Below are positions 53,032-62,805 of a stretch of DNA of 64,000 nucleotides, piece after piece; positions within the stretch are counted from its first letter, which is position 1, and each line of letters starts with the position of its first letter. The translations under genes were made by a program, and so were the position numbers. Source of the DNA: Gracilaria vermiculophylla (taxonomy: Eukaryota > Rhodophyta > Florideophyceae > Gracilariales > Gracilariaceae); NCBI GenBank assembly GCA_019155205.2, contig JAHNZQ020000010.1, positions 1,745,506-1,809,505 on the forward strand, written 5' to 3'. The notes under the pieces are model-generated. The model saw nothing but the letters and a program-made list of their open reading frames with translations. It searched no databases and was not told where the DNA came from.

Positions 53032-54455
53032 ATGAAACCCGCGCGCGACCTCACGCTTCCGGCCGACACATTTCTGCCGCCCGGAACGTACGACCCGCTG
53101 CAACACGCCACACAGGATTTTTTCTGGTACCACGTTGAACCCGTACGTCCCCCCCAGCTTCTGCAGCCTATCTTCCGCGCCACGTCACTGACCGCGCTCC
53201 CCCGACCGTGCCGCCCTCCCCGCCCCAGTACTTCCACCCCGTGCGCTCCGACCAGCTCGCCCTTCTCCAGCCGAAGCCCATTCCCACCCCCGCGCTGCAG
53301 GCCCCCGTCGAGCAACATTCTTCGTCATCGCGTTCCACCCACCACGCGCTGCAGCCAGCCAGTCTCACCTCCGTCGCAGCCTTCCCCCTCTGTCACAGGC
53401 TCACCGCCGCGTTACTCGACGAAGGCAAAGGACAGTCAGTTGCCTCGAAGCCACTGCGAACCACCTCCTCCAACGACACCGCCTGGCTGGGCCCCTCCCC
53501 GCAACTGCTTGACCAGTACAACTTAGCAATGGAGCAACGCATTCGCCACCAACTTTTACAGTTGGGTTTGCTAGACAATCAACAAAACGATCAACTACTC
53601 TCTCAACTACGACTCGTACGTACATTCTTTTGCTCTCTACAGTGAAACTACGTCTTTCTGGTCTAACAGTCTATTTACCTTCTTCTGTTTTGGCCCGCCT
53701 TTGCTGCTTCTCTGCTACCAGGATCACTGGCGCTTGCAGAACTTGAACGCCGCAAATGCATCACTTCAAACGTACGTTACGCACATTAAAAAGAAAAACG
53801 CGTTGAACACCTTCTCTGCTTCACCTTACCTGACCACCTTTCGTCTTCCACAAACGGCGTACGACCGGCCACAAACAATTGTCCTACATTCACGCACAGT
53901 CGGGCTCTCGTTAAAGTGTCTCCTTATCTCAAGTCCCAAGCGTCGTTTCGCAAGCAAAAGATAACCGACAATCTGACTGAGATCAAGTACCTCGAGAACA
54001 TGGCCGAAAAATGCGGAAAACGAGCAAAGGGCCGATTCAACAAACTGCTCAACCAGATGCACCCCAATAGACATCTCAAGCCAGGTGACCCCATCAACCA
54101 GCCAAGCAGAACCACTCATAATTCAGGTGTGGCAGACAAGGCAATTTCCAAGAAGCGCAAGAGAAAAGCCCCATCTGCTGAAAAGGCCTCTCAGAAACAC
54201 CTGGATAAACTCGTATCTTCGGCAGTCGAGACATCCGATATTCTTGCTCCACACATTGCCTCCATAATCTGGAAACACAATAACCAGGCATCCATTGATG
54301 ATATTGTCAGCGATTTCTTGGAATCAGATCCCAATCTAACAATTGATGTCAAAGAGGCTAGGCGTCGCATAACAAAATGCCTTTCCTTCTCTAGAAAACC
54401 ATATCGCTTCCGAAAGACGCCTAACGGCCTCACTTACTCTGCCACAAAGCTTTGA
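53032..54455 (+). CDS. ADA3/NGG1-like SAGA coactivator (putative), four exons
   Basis: Exons 53032-53142, 53229-53615, 53722-53771 and 53900-54455; introns of 86, 106 and 128 nt, all with GTACGT donors and CTGAC/CTAAC branch sites. The spliced product has 367 residues. The N-terminus reads LPPGTYDPLQHATQDFFWYH and YFHPVRSDQLALLQPKPIP. The central block QRIRHQLLQLGLLDNQQNDQ, LLSQLRLDHWRLQNLNAAN and SPYLKSQASFRKQKITDNLT resembles the C-terminal ADA3 domain (short helix ending LGLL, then a coiled coil with LRxxQxEL...N). The remaining C-terminus has a basic nuclear signal (KKRKRK) and a winged-helix-like end (HIASIIWKHNNQASIDDIVS). ADA3 links GCN5 and ADA2 in histone acetylation. Exon structure is firm by frame; the family call is moderate. 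Confidence 0.65.
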
Positions 54456-54489
54456 CATTTTGTTCCATAGCCCCCTGTAAAGATAAAAC

Positions 54490-54495
54490 AATAAA
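54490..54495 (+). promoter_or_regulatory. Poly(A) signal AATAAA after the ADA3-like gene
   Basis: A canonical hexamer 35 nt past the stop codon, between convergent gene ends. Confidence 0.6.
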
Positions 54496-54714
54496 CATTC
54501 TGTTCCTGTAACAAACACAAAAAGCAAAGCGCGCAAACATATTCACACAGAGCATGCTTTCAAATAACACCTTTTTCGATCCAGTCTCAACGCAAGCAAG
54601 CACACGAGCAACGTTAATGTCAGGCTTTGGCTTTCTGTCACCCTCGACGCGACGCAGAGTTGAGATAGTATTGCTTTCAAGTAACAGACAAAAGGGATTT
54701 GGTAAGGATTGATC

Positions 54715-55977
54715 TTAATCGCGCATTGAGCTAGATCCTGTACCTGATCGAGCAGCCGCTTCGGTGGCCGTCCGGCAGTCTGGTAGACCAATGGCAGCGA
54801 TCTGCCGCTTGTCGAACACTCGCTTCTTGAGCGATTCAACAGCTTTCTTTGCTTCGGAACTATTTTTGAATAGAATGAACGCGGTCCTCTTCCATATACC
54901 GCTTCTCGGGATAACAATCTCCTCCACTGACCCATAATTTTCACATTCAGCTTGGACGTCCGCGACAAGGTCTTCATAATCTTCTTCATCGCCATCTAAG
55001 TCGTCATCTGTCACGAGGTTTTCAAGAGATATGACTTTGTATTCGGGTTGCTCATTTCCAGGCGCAACAGGGCTGGAACCGCTTCTTTTCACTGGTTCGG
55101 GTCGAGGTGCTACATCTTGCTTTGCGGCGGTGCTTCCAGGCCTTTGATCTTGACTAGTCAACGATGATCCTGTCTGTCGTGAACCTGGGTTCGTTCCTTC
55201 TAATGGGGGACGTCCATCTGCTACGTTTCCTGTTCTCTCGGTTTGATTCCTGCTCGCTTGCGCATATGGCGCTGTTCGTTGCTCGTCGGACGTTTGAGAG
55301 GCTGCAATAGCTGCCAACTGAACTGGAGCGGAGGCGATGCCCCCTAACTTGTCGCAAAGCTCCATGACGGCACGTACGTTCACGACATCAGGGATAAGGT
55401 TCATTCCAGATGGATTGTGTACCTCGGGCCTGTAGTCGGACGGACGGTTCACCCTTAGCGGTCTGCCGTGAAGGAAAACGCCGTTAAACTGCATCATGTT
55501 GACTGCTTCCTGTTCGCCACGGAGCTCCATGAAGCCAAATTTGCCATCGGCATGCAACCAAAACGAGATAACAGGAAGAGGTTCACCCGGTTTGTTCGGG
55601 CCAAAGCCAGCGATATAAAGCGCTGAGAAGAACTGCGTGAGTGCGGTGTCTGTTAAACCCACATGAAAGGGAACGTTTCCGATGTACAAGCGGCGACTTT
55701 TGCTGGTGTTCGACAACGGAGGTTGCATGATAGGCACAGGTCTCGCACCGTATGGCGAGCCATTCAGCATGCCAACTTCGTTGTTGTCGCGGGGCGGATA
55801 CGACGGCCTTGAGAACGGACTACGATGAGATTCGTATGCATCGCGGTCCGACGGCCGGCGACGAGGGACAACGTCGGGCGATAAGCGCTCGACGCGCGCA
55901 CGCTTTCGCTCCGATTCATACGGGGAGCCGCTCCGGCGCGAGCGGCCAGAGGCGCGGGGAGGCGATGCAGCATGCAT
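54715..55977 (-). CDS. U2AF2: U2AF large-subunit-like splicing factor with one RRM and a UHM
   Basis: 420 residues from ATG 55977 (MHAASPPRAS). The frame stays open to a GTG at 56121 without an ATG, so an unseen 5' exon is possible. An RS-like basic region (GRSRRSGSPYESERKRARVE) leads to an RRM at about 93-175: RRLYIGNVPFHVGLTDTALT, KFGFMELRGEQEAVNMMQFN, GRPLRVNRPSDYRP, which is the U2AF65 RRM1 type. The C-terminal U2AF homology motif spans about 308-407: VISLENLVTDDDLDGDEEDY, DVQAECENYGSVEEIVIP, RTAFILFKNSSEAKKAVESL, and the RVF in KKRVFDKRQ is the R-x-F ligand motif. Between them, where RRM2 is expected, there is only ~130 residues of low-complexity sequence. The protein recognises the 3' polypyrimidine tract with U2AF35 and SF1. 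Convergent with ADA3-like. Confidence 0.85.
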   Translation of the reverse strand: MHAASPPRASGRSRRSGSPYESERKRARVERLSPDVVPRRRPSDRDAYESHRSPFSRPSYPPRDNNEVGMLNGSPYGARPVPIMQPPLSNTSKSRRLYIGNVPFHVGLTDTALTQFFSALYIAGFGPNKPGEPLPVISFWLHADGKFGFMELRGEQEAVNMMQFNGVFLHGRPLRVNRPSDYRPEVHNPSGMNLIPDVVNVRAVMELCDKLGGIASAPVQLAAIAASQTSDEQRTAPYAQASRNQTERTGNVADGRPPLEGTNPGSRQTGSSLTSQDQRPGSTAAKQDVAPRPEPVKRSGSSPVAPGNEQPEYKVISLENLVTDDDLDGDEEDYEDLVADVQAECENYGSVEEIVIPRSGIWKRTAFILFKNSSEAKKAVESLKKRVFDKRQIAAIGLPDCRTATEAAARSGTGSSSMRD

Positions 55978-57345
55978 GACGCTCAACGAGCGGGAGACAA
56001 AGACTGGGGCTGCTTGCGGACGCGCCGAGGCTGATGGAGAGGAAGTGCCTGCGAAGCTCCCCGATTTGAAGGACGCATCCAGAACGTCGGCGAACGGCGG
56101 GGGGGTGGGAAAGGGGACCACTGAGGGACATTTTATTCAGGAATGCCCAATCGAAGCAAAATCACGGCTAACATCTCGTCACTTGTAGAGTACTGTACTA
56201 CCTGTACCTTCGTGTATTCTGCACTTGCCGGAATGACATGTGGAACAGAACCCACCTGTTAGCTTGTCGCGGCGGAGACGAATTCTTTGTTCCTGGCAAT
56301 GGACGGACCCATGGAGCTCTTTTCTGAGAATTAGTCAACAAACCATAAAAAACGGATCCAGCTCATCGTTGCAGCCGTTTTAGCACATCGCTACTTTTCA
56401 TTTTTCGGCTTTTCGAAGTCTCTAGGGCCAGTACAGCCATGAGAGTTATGAAACTCAGAACAAAAGTACTCGCAGAGCCTGATCAAACGTTCTTTTCTGG
56501 CATATTCTTTCACTTCAAAGCATTGTTGGGATCACGATTCATGCGTTGAGGTCGCGACAAAAGGCATGTATAACTTTCTTTTCAAAAGCCATTCTACCAC
56601 GGTAAGTCATAACCTACGTCATAGCTATCACATTGCTTAGTTCAAGAATTGAATGACTGTGTACAGCAATGGTTTGGCGATGACATGTACTTTTCTGCTT
56701 ATGCATCACATTAGCATGAACACTGCGGTCCAACGGATCGATCTCGTTTCACATTACCCTTTTCTTTGGCTATAAACAAAAGGTTGAATTGCCAAACTTT
56801 GGGAAGATCGCTAAGCCTGCAACCCTTAATCCAGTTACTATTCATCGTGCAAACTATTACACAAACGTTCCAACTCACCTGATAAGCGTCAGTGACGTCT
56901 CGATCACAACATCGCCACCCCTGGAATCACTTGAAACTTTCTGTCGAACACTAACGAAACCTGTGGCAGAGTCAAGAACACTTTTTCAAGGTACTCAACA
57001 CGTAGCACAGAAAGACATTCATCGTCTGCTTGTAACTCGGCCAGGATCCTCTATGCAGAACCGTTATGCATCTTAGCAGCGGACGGCCCTCTAGTCTAGT
57101 CAGGAATGCCTGATGAGTTATGACAAACATTCAGTCATCAGACGCTTTCTTCGACAGGAGCCATCAACAGTAAACATTACGTAATTCGTGGAGATTTAGT
57201 TGGCACCCTATTCCAGGGCGCGCCTATCTTTGTGCAGCTCTCGAGCACAGACTTGCTTCTGGGGTAACATAACCCTGAAACGCCCTAACATCTACATCTA
57301 TACAAAAAGCCTATTAGACAGCCGGTTCGTTTGAAGAACCCATCA
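55978..57345. other. 1.4-kb intergenic region, no supported gene
   Basis: The first 150 nt hold an open leader frame of the U2AF-like gene and may be an exon of it. The rest is AT-richer with no gene-like frame. Confidence 0.45.
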
Positions 57346-58440
57346 TTAATTGTTAATTCGATTGTTAGATACTCTGTTAAAGTCTATCTTCATCTCTTCG
57401 TCAGAAATATGCCAAAAATCCCCAGACGGGAAGTTAGCCGTGTCCAGAAGCGTAGAACCGCTGTTGATCGGAAGGGCCCAAGCGGGTCTCCCATCAAGCT
57501 CTGCAGAAGTCTCTGTTTCACTATCGCCATCAGCGTGTTCATCCGCGGGCTCCAGCTCAGAGCCGAGGCTGCCAGTGGTAGCGTCAACATATATGTCAGA
57601 TGAACTGCTTATGGCAGCATCCTTGCGCAGCGCCAGTTTGCTCGCATCGCTACCCGCAAGCTCCTCCGAATCAATCGAAGTGTCTCCTTCTGCGTACGCA
57701 GGTTTCTGCGACAGGGCAGTTTGCATTTCGACCAGGCCATTCATGACGCTGCTCGGCAGCGTGCGGGTGCCAGGGGACTGCGTGGCACTTTGAGAGACAG
57801 AGGCCGCCAACCTCCAAGACTGAAGATCACTGCCGTTGCGCGCGTTGCCGGCGCTGCGAATGGATGGGCGACGGACGTGACGACTTGCGGCTCGAGGTGC
57901 GGCCCCCCTGCGTATTGTGACAACAGTAACAGGGGGTGGGCCCGACGCAGTTGACCTACCGCTAAGGCGGGAAAAAATGGCAGTAATCGCAGTTCCGAAT
58001 CTTAGGCGTGTGATAAACTGGACGAGAAGCCACCAGATGGCTTGGATGGGGGCCATGAAGATAAACGACAGAACAATTCCAACGGTGCGAAAGGCTTCGC
58101 GGAGTCTGGTGGGATCAGGCGGCTGAATGTTCTGGCGAAAAGAGGAAGCGAGGCTGTCGTAGTCGGCCATGACCTCTCGAGAGCGCTGCGTGTCCTGCTG
58201 GACGAGGTCGGTGAGGCGGGCGTCGTCGGAGCGCTGCTCGGAAATGAGCATGTGAAGTGAGTTCAAGGCATCGGTCATCTCCCTGCGGAAGAGAAGCTCG
58301 GAATCTATGGCCGCCTGCAGCGCCTCCTCAAAGGAGCGCAGACGCGTGTGCAAGGCTTCAATCTGCAGGCGCGCATTGCGCTCGGATTCGGCGGCGTGCA
58401 ACGAGTCCGAAGCGGAGAGGAACGACGGCGCATCGTTCAT
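57346..58440 (-). CDS. Unrecognised coiled-coil membrane protein, 364 residues
   Basis: One exon from ATG 58440 (MNDAPSFLSASDSLHAAESE); the frame upstream continues only from a GTG. Residues about 15-110 form an amphipathic coiled coil (RLQIEALHTRLRSFEEALQA, MTDALNSLHMLISEQRSDDA). Residues about 117-143 are hydrophobic (AFRTVGIVLSFIFMAPIQAI and WWLLVQFI) and form one membrane helix. The rest is Ser/Ala/Asp-rich and disordered, ending in an acidic patch (EPADEHADGDSETETSAEL) and a short folded-looking tail (FWHISDEEMKIDFNRV). The layout recalls tethering or SNARE-associated membrane proteins, but no family match is seen. It is divergent to WDR48 with G-boxes in the shared promoter. Confidence 0.6.
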   Translation of the reverse strand: MNDAPSFLSASDSLHAAESERNARLQIEALHTRLRSFEEALQAAIDSELLFRREMTDALNSLHMLISEQRSDDARLTDLVQQDTQRSREVMADYDSLASSFRQNIQPPDPTRLREAFRTVGIVLSFIFMAPIQAIWWLLVQFITRLRFGTAITAIFSRLSGRSTASGPPPVTVVTIRRGAAPRAASRHVRRPSIRSAGNARNGSDLQSWRLAASVSQSATQSPGTRTLPSSVMNGLVEMQTALSQKPAYAEGDTSIDSEELAGSDASKLALRKDAAISSSSDIYVDATTGSLGSELEPADEHADGDSETETSAELDGRPAWALPINSGSTLLDTANFPSGDFWHISDEEMKIDFNRVSNNRINN

Positions 58441-59358
58441 GGTAGCGACACGCGCAGAGCGCAGGCCAGGCGCGGGGAGCAGGGCAGGCGGGCGGGAGGC
58501 GTCAGCAAGCGACGGCCTGGGGCGACGCGGCACATCTGGCGGGCGGCGGCACGGACGCAAGGCACCACGGCCGCGAAGCGCGGTACCTACCACAATGCGC
58601 GCGGGGCGAGTGTGTCGTCGCAGAAAACGAGAGCGTCAACGACATAGCCATCCGACGCCGTCACCAGCGTGGCGCCGCCGCCAAAAAGGCGCGCGCCGCG
58701 TTCCGCGCGTGCTCCGCACCGTTGGCGCGCGACCGCTCGCGCGACTGCCGCCCGCCACCCAACGGCGCGCGCGCGGCCCGGCCTGGCCGCCGCGCCCCAG
58801 CCGATGCGCCCCAGAAGCCGCGCCTGAGTCGCCGCCGCCCCTCAATGCGTGGTACACGTTGCACACGTGACACACGCTCTACATGCCCTACACACGTCAT
58901 ACACGCGAGCCTTACATGTCTGCCACGTGTATAACACCGCGTCAACGTGGCGCGCGACCAGCTCGTCGGCTGCCGTCAAGCGGCGTCGCGATCATCCCAG
59001 CGTGCAGAGCATTGGGCCGAGCGAGCGCGGGGACGCGCGAAGGCGGCTGGCGTGGGAGTCGTGCCGCCCTTCGCGCCCACGCCGCATCGCTCGCCCTTTG
59101 TTCGACCCCCGTGAGCGCGCCGCGTTTGCTCCCGCCTGGTTTATCCTCCAGCCTTGCCTTTCCAACTGCTGCTCTCCGCTTCCCTCTTGCCCACAGTTCC
59201 CACCTCGTGCCCGCCTCCGCTGATCTTTTCAAACCATCCCTGCGTTATCCCTGCTGAGCCGCGCTTCGGCCGAGTTCCGTCCCCTCCCATCTGTCGCCTT
59301 GCCCTCCTCGTCTCTAAGCGCCACACCCAGTCGCACTCATCGCTTCCCACTTCGCTAC
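58441..59358. promoter_or_regulatory. Divergent CG-rich promoter with two G-boxes
   Basis: 918 nt between the coiled-coil membrane protein and WDR48. CACGTG at 58864-58869 and 58924-58929 border a stretch of repeated ACAC/ACGT units (CACACGTGACACACGC and similar). No gene. The part next to WDR48 is pyrimidine-rich. Confidence 0.55.
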
Positions 59359-61428
59359 ATGGTCGGTAGCGCTGCCGTGGACCGCTATCCCCCGCGACGC
59401 AATGACCGCGTCACCTACGTTCTACGCGCCCCTGAAAAGCACCATCGCTTCGGAATCTCCGCCCTAGCCCTTGGTAAGCAGCAACTCATAACTGCGGGCC
59501 GCGATGGAACCGTGCGCTCCTGGTCCTTGCCCCCCACAAATCGCCTCACCAACAAGACTCTGTCCGTCTCCAAAACTACCATCAGCGCCAATCTCACCTT
59601 TGACGAGCACACAGACTGGGTCAACGACGTGCTGCTTTTATCAGAACATGATCGAATTGTGTCATGCTCGTCGGACACTACCCTCAAAGTGTGGGCTGCC
59701 TCCAACTCCGCGCGTAGCCTTAGAACCCTTTCCAACCATACCGACTACGTAAAGGCACTGGCCCACGTCCCAAACGGCGTCGCAAGCGGTTCCCTAGATG
59801 CCCGCGTTCTTATCTGGGATCTTGCCACAGGTCGCGTGCGAATTGAATGCAACAGCCACAATGGGGACAACGATCATTGCGGCTCAGTGTACTGCATGGC
59901 TGCCGCCTACGACGAAAACATTCTGATATCCGGCTCAACCAACCGCCTCATCTCTGTGTGGGACATCCGCACAGGTGATCGAATCGTCAGTTTGCGTGGG
60001 CATAGTGATTCCGTTCGATGTCTCGCGATCAAGTCTGACGCCAGTCAAATGCTCTCTGGCGCCACAGACTCCACAGTTCGGCTCTGGGACATGCGCATGC
60101 AGAGATGTGTACGATCTTATGACTCACCATCCGGCAGCAGTGTCTGGGCCGTCGCCGCGCTTCCGAATTTCGACAAGTTTGTCTGGGGCTTTCGCGATGG
60201 CTCGGTTTCGTATACAGACGTCAACGCTCATTCCAATGCAAATATGGGGTCTACTATCGTTCCCCCTGCCGAAACAGACTTCAGGAATAATATGGTTCTT
60301 GATCTCAAACTTTCTTCATGCCTCTCCTCCGTGTGGGTTAGTACCACAGGTTCTTCCGTTCGTCTGTGGCCCTTGCCGACGGATGTAAATCGCTCTCGTC
60401 CTAACCTTGCTAATTATGTGAATGACCGAAGACCTACTACGCGAAGTGAAACTGCTCCCCAGTTTCCGCGTCTGGAAGCAGTTTACGTGCCACTGTACAC
60501 TATTCCCGGTCTTCCAGGCATCATTGCGCATCGAATCATGAACGACAAGCGGCATGTCTTGACATGTAACACAGATAGCGAGTTTTGTATTTGGGATATA
60601 ACCCAGGGTACATTGGTGAAGTCACTCGGTATTCTTCAAGAAGATATTGACGAAGTTGCGAAACGGAACGACGAGGAAGTCACTGTTCCTAGTTGGTTTC
60701 AGGTAGACATCCGACTAGGTTCGCTTTCCGTCAGGCTGGATAGAAACACCGTATCTAACGCCGAAATATATGCAGTTGACGCTGGTCTTGAAGCCAGCTC
60801 GGAAGATATCAAGGTCAACATCGGTGAACATGTCTTGCGTGGTCTTTTCCGAAAGTGGATCACTGAGTACAAACGGATCAATCCAGTTGATGATGACGGC
60901 GGGTACCTACAAGGTCGCAGTCCTCCAACTCAGGCTCAAAGGGCCGCAGCGTCACGAGTCGCTGAATTGCCTGAATACCGCTTTCCGGGCCATATTCCTG
61001 TGATAATCACGGAAGATCGATCGCCGCTCCCCATTTTGCGGAAAACGGTGTCAGGCTTTACTGGTACAGAGGAAGAGTCACTACCATCATGGGTGGTAGA
61101 CCTTGTCAGAGACGGTAAGAGTCAAGTACGAGAGGCAGTCAAGCTTAGTTTCACATTAGAACCCGCGGAAGGAAGCACGCTACCCCAATTATCGCCAACT
61201 TCACTGCATGCTGCAAGAGTGCTTCGTGTACGAAAGGTGATTACCTATATTGCAAAGGAGTTGAAGGAGCTTCAGTCTGAGCAAGACATTGAAGTTGAGC
61301 CACAAGATTTGGAAGTTCTCTGTAATGGTCAAGTATTGTCCCCCACAATGAGCCTTGCCGCCGTGAGACAGTTCAGATGGCGAGCGCCAGAAGACCTTCA
61401 ACTTCACTTCAGACTGAAGAAGACATAG
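59359..61428 (+). CDS. WDR48: WDR48/UAF1 WD40-repeat protein
   Basis: One exon, 689 residues from ATG 59359; the frame upstream begins at a TTG and is leader. The N-terminal propeller is clear: RVTYVLRAPEKHHRFGISAL, LITAGRDGTVRSWSL, HTDWVNDVLLLSEHDRIVSC, SDTTLKVW, HTDYVKALAHVPNGVASGSL, DARVLIWDL, ILISGSTNRLISVWDIRTGD, GHSDSVRCLAIKSDASQMLS, DSTVRLWDMR. The first line matches the WDR48 start ([20 protein letters not shown] type). The C-terminal half has the WDR48-specific region ending in a SUMO-like domain (EPQDLEVLCNGQVLSPTMSL, FRWRAPEDLQLHFRLKK). WDR48 activates the deubiquitinases USP1, USP12 and USP46, and with USP1 removes ubiquitin from PCNA and FANCD2. It is convergent with the SAC3/GANP gene, 96 nt apart. 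Confidence 0.92.
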   Translation: MVGSAAVDRYPPRRNDRVTYVLRAPEKHHRFGISALALGKQQLITAGRDGTVRSWSLPPTNRLTNKTLSVSKTTISANLTFDEHTDWVNDVLLLSEHDRIVSCSSDTTLKVWAASNSARSLRTLSNHTDYVKALAHVPNGVASGSLDARVLIWDLATGRVRIECNSHNGDNDHCGSVYCMAAAYDENILISGSTNRLISVWDIRTGDRIVSLRGHSDSVRCLAIKSDASQMLSGATDSTVRLWDMRMQRCVRSYDSPSGSSVWAVAALPNFDKFVWGFRDGSVSYTDVNAHSNANMGSTIVPPAETDFRNNMVLDLKLSSCLSSVWVSTTGSSVRLWPLPTDVNRSRPNLANYVNDRRPTTRSETAPQFPRLEAVYVPLYTIPGLPGIIAHRIMNDKRHVLTCNTDSEFCIWDITQGTLVKSLGILQEDIDEVAKRNDEEVTVPSWFQVDIRLGSLSVRLDRNTVSNAEIYAVDAGLEASSEDIKVNIGEHVLRGLFRKWITEYKRINPVDDDGGYLQGRSPPTQAQRAAASRVAELPEYRFPGHIPVIITEDRSPLPILRKTVSGFTGTEEESLPSWVVDLVRDGKSQVREAVKLSFTLEPAEGSTLPQLSPTSLHAARVLRVRKVITYIAKELKELQSEQDIEVEPQDLEVLCNGQVLSPTMSLAAVRQFRWRAPEDLQLHFRLKKT

Positions 61429-61524
61429 GATCAGTTGCGTTTTGATGGCCGAGAACTACGCAATCGTCGTGCGAAGCTTAGTTTATGAAGAGACCACATC
61501 CTAGGAGCTTTCACTGTTGACATT

Positions 61525-62805
61525 TCAAAGAGAGATACGGAACGAATACTCCTCGTTCTCAGTCTTTGTTTGTGCGGCCAAATCGGGCCTTTGTTCAGCA
61601 AGCAGAGCCAGTGTTTCTGACTCACTCTTCGTCCCCAATATCGACACAGTCTTCGATTTTGAGAGTTGCATGTAAGCGTGAATCAGAACACTAAGCACTT
61701 GTCTGCGAAATATTCCCAATGCTGGGAAAACGAGCACTCGCTGCCGCACATCGCAACGCCTGTACAAGTCAAAAAGTCGCCTCCCGTCTCGACGTCGAAT
61801 GGCAAGGAGTATGGAAAACGCAACTCTCACGGATGAATCTTTTCTTGCATATCCATCCATACTGCGCATGAGCTGTGCAATTTCAGTATTGTCCACGTGG
61901 AAGACACCAAAGTAAAGAAGAGAGTATCCAATGAACTCAGAATACCGAGAGACCTTTCTCTCTTGCACTGAAAGCTCTGCATATAGTTCTTTTAACAATC
62001 GCGTCTGGCAGGAAAGGTAAAAGCTTAGATTTCCACCATAGAGGGAGGCATCTGCTGCGCTTTCATAGACTGGTATTGCCAGGTGCTTCACTTCAGGGTT
62101 AGTAGAGGCGGTGATTGACATAGTCAACTGACGAAAGGCTCCATGGATTGCTCCCCAGTCGTCAAAGCTGTGCTCAGAGGCTGACGTTGACGCATGTGCA
62201 TTACATGCGTCAAGAACTGTATTCTTTCGACGCAAAAGCTCTTCAATCCTTTTCCCCAAAGAACGCAAGTTACACCGAACGAGTTGCGGTGAATCTGAAA
62301 GCTCTTTTTCCGGCACTCTAGAGAAACCTGTCGCGAACCCAACACCTATTTTTCGTTCATTTTTGTCATTGTTTCCTTGCCCTACAAGGTCCAAAGGTAT
62401 TGTTGGTCGAATAGGTGCTTTACGGGCTTGGAGATTATTGCTAACAGATAGCTGATTCTTGCCGTACGTGAAGAAGTCCTGGATGTTGCCATTGTCTAAA
62501 GGAGTCGCGTTTTCACATGTTGGTGACGGCTCCTTCGTTTTAGTCCAAAGGGATGAGAGGTTCCGTGTTCCATCAGCACCTGAAGAAAACCTATTCCGAT
62601 TTCGATCACACAACTGCTGAACATACCTTCCATCAAGTGATCGAGTTTTGTCTGCGGTCGATGCTGATTGCTGAGACCCTCCAGGAAGCCGATTTATTGG
62701 TTCACCGCCTGGCACTCGCCTGTTTCTACTTCCGCGCCCTCGCCCGCGTCGTGGCTGATATCTTCTACCTCTCACAGAGGGCGTGCGGTTCTGATCGTTG
62801 TTCAT
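61525..62805 (-). CDS. SAC3/GANP-family protein (LENG8/THP3-like)
   Basis: One exon, 426 residues from ATG 62805. The N-terminus is an RG-rich RNA-binding type stretch (SVRGRRYQPRRGRGRGSRNR), followed by ~130 disordered residues. The SAC3/GANP helical domain covers about 230-400: LYGGNLSFYLSCQTRLLKEL, EFIGYSLLYFGVFHVDNTEI, VRVAFSILLAIRRRDGRRLF and DLYRRCDVRQRVLVFPALGI, with the conserved order CQTxLKxLY, EFxxYRhLY, hxhALxhxxAhxxxxYxxFFxLY. Such proteins form scaffolds with PCI partners in mRNA export or splicing. The length and N-terminal RG box fit the THP3/LENG8 branch better than the nuclear-pore TREX-2 subunit, but this is a judgement. Confidence 0.8.
   Translation of the reverse strand: MNNDQNRTPSVRGRRYQPRRGRGRGSRNRRVPGGEPINRLPGGSQQSASTADKTRSLDGRYVQQLCDRNRNRFSSGADGTRNLSSLWTKTKEPSPTCENATPLDNGNIQDFFTYGKNQLSVSNNLQARKAPIRPTIPLDLVGQGNNDKNERKIGVGFATGFSRVPEKELSDSPQLVRCNLRSLGKRIEELLRRKNTVLDACNAHASTSASEHSFDDWGAIHGAFRQLTMSITASTNPEVKHLAIPVYESAADASLYGGNLSFYLSCQTRLLKELYAELSVQERKVSRYSEFIGYSLLYFGVFHVDNTEIAQLMRSMDGYARKDSSVRVAFSILLAIRRRDGRRLFDLYRRCDVRQRVLVFPALGIFRRQVLSVLIHAYMQLSKSKTVSILGTKSESETLALLAEQRPDLAAQTKTENEEYSFRISL

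Noticed and set aside
55978..56121. N-terminal extension of the U2AF-like protein from a GTG
   Set aside because: There is no ATG in the frame; it may be a UTR or part of an unseen exon, so it was left out of the CDS.
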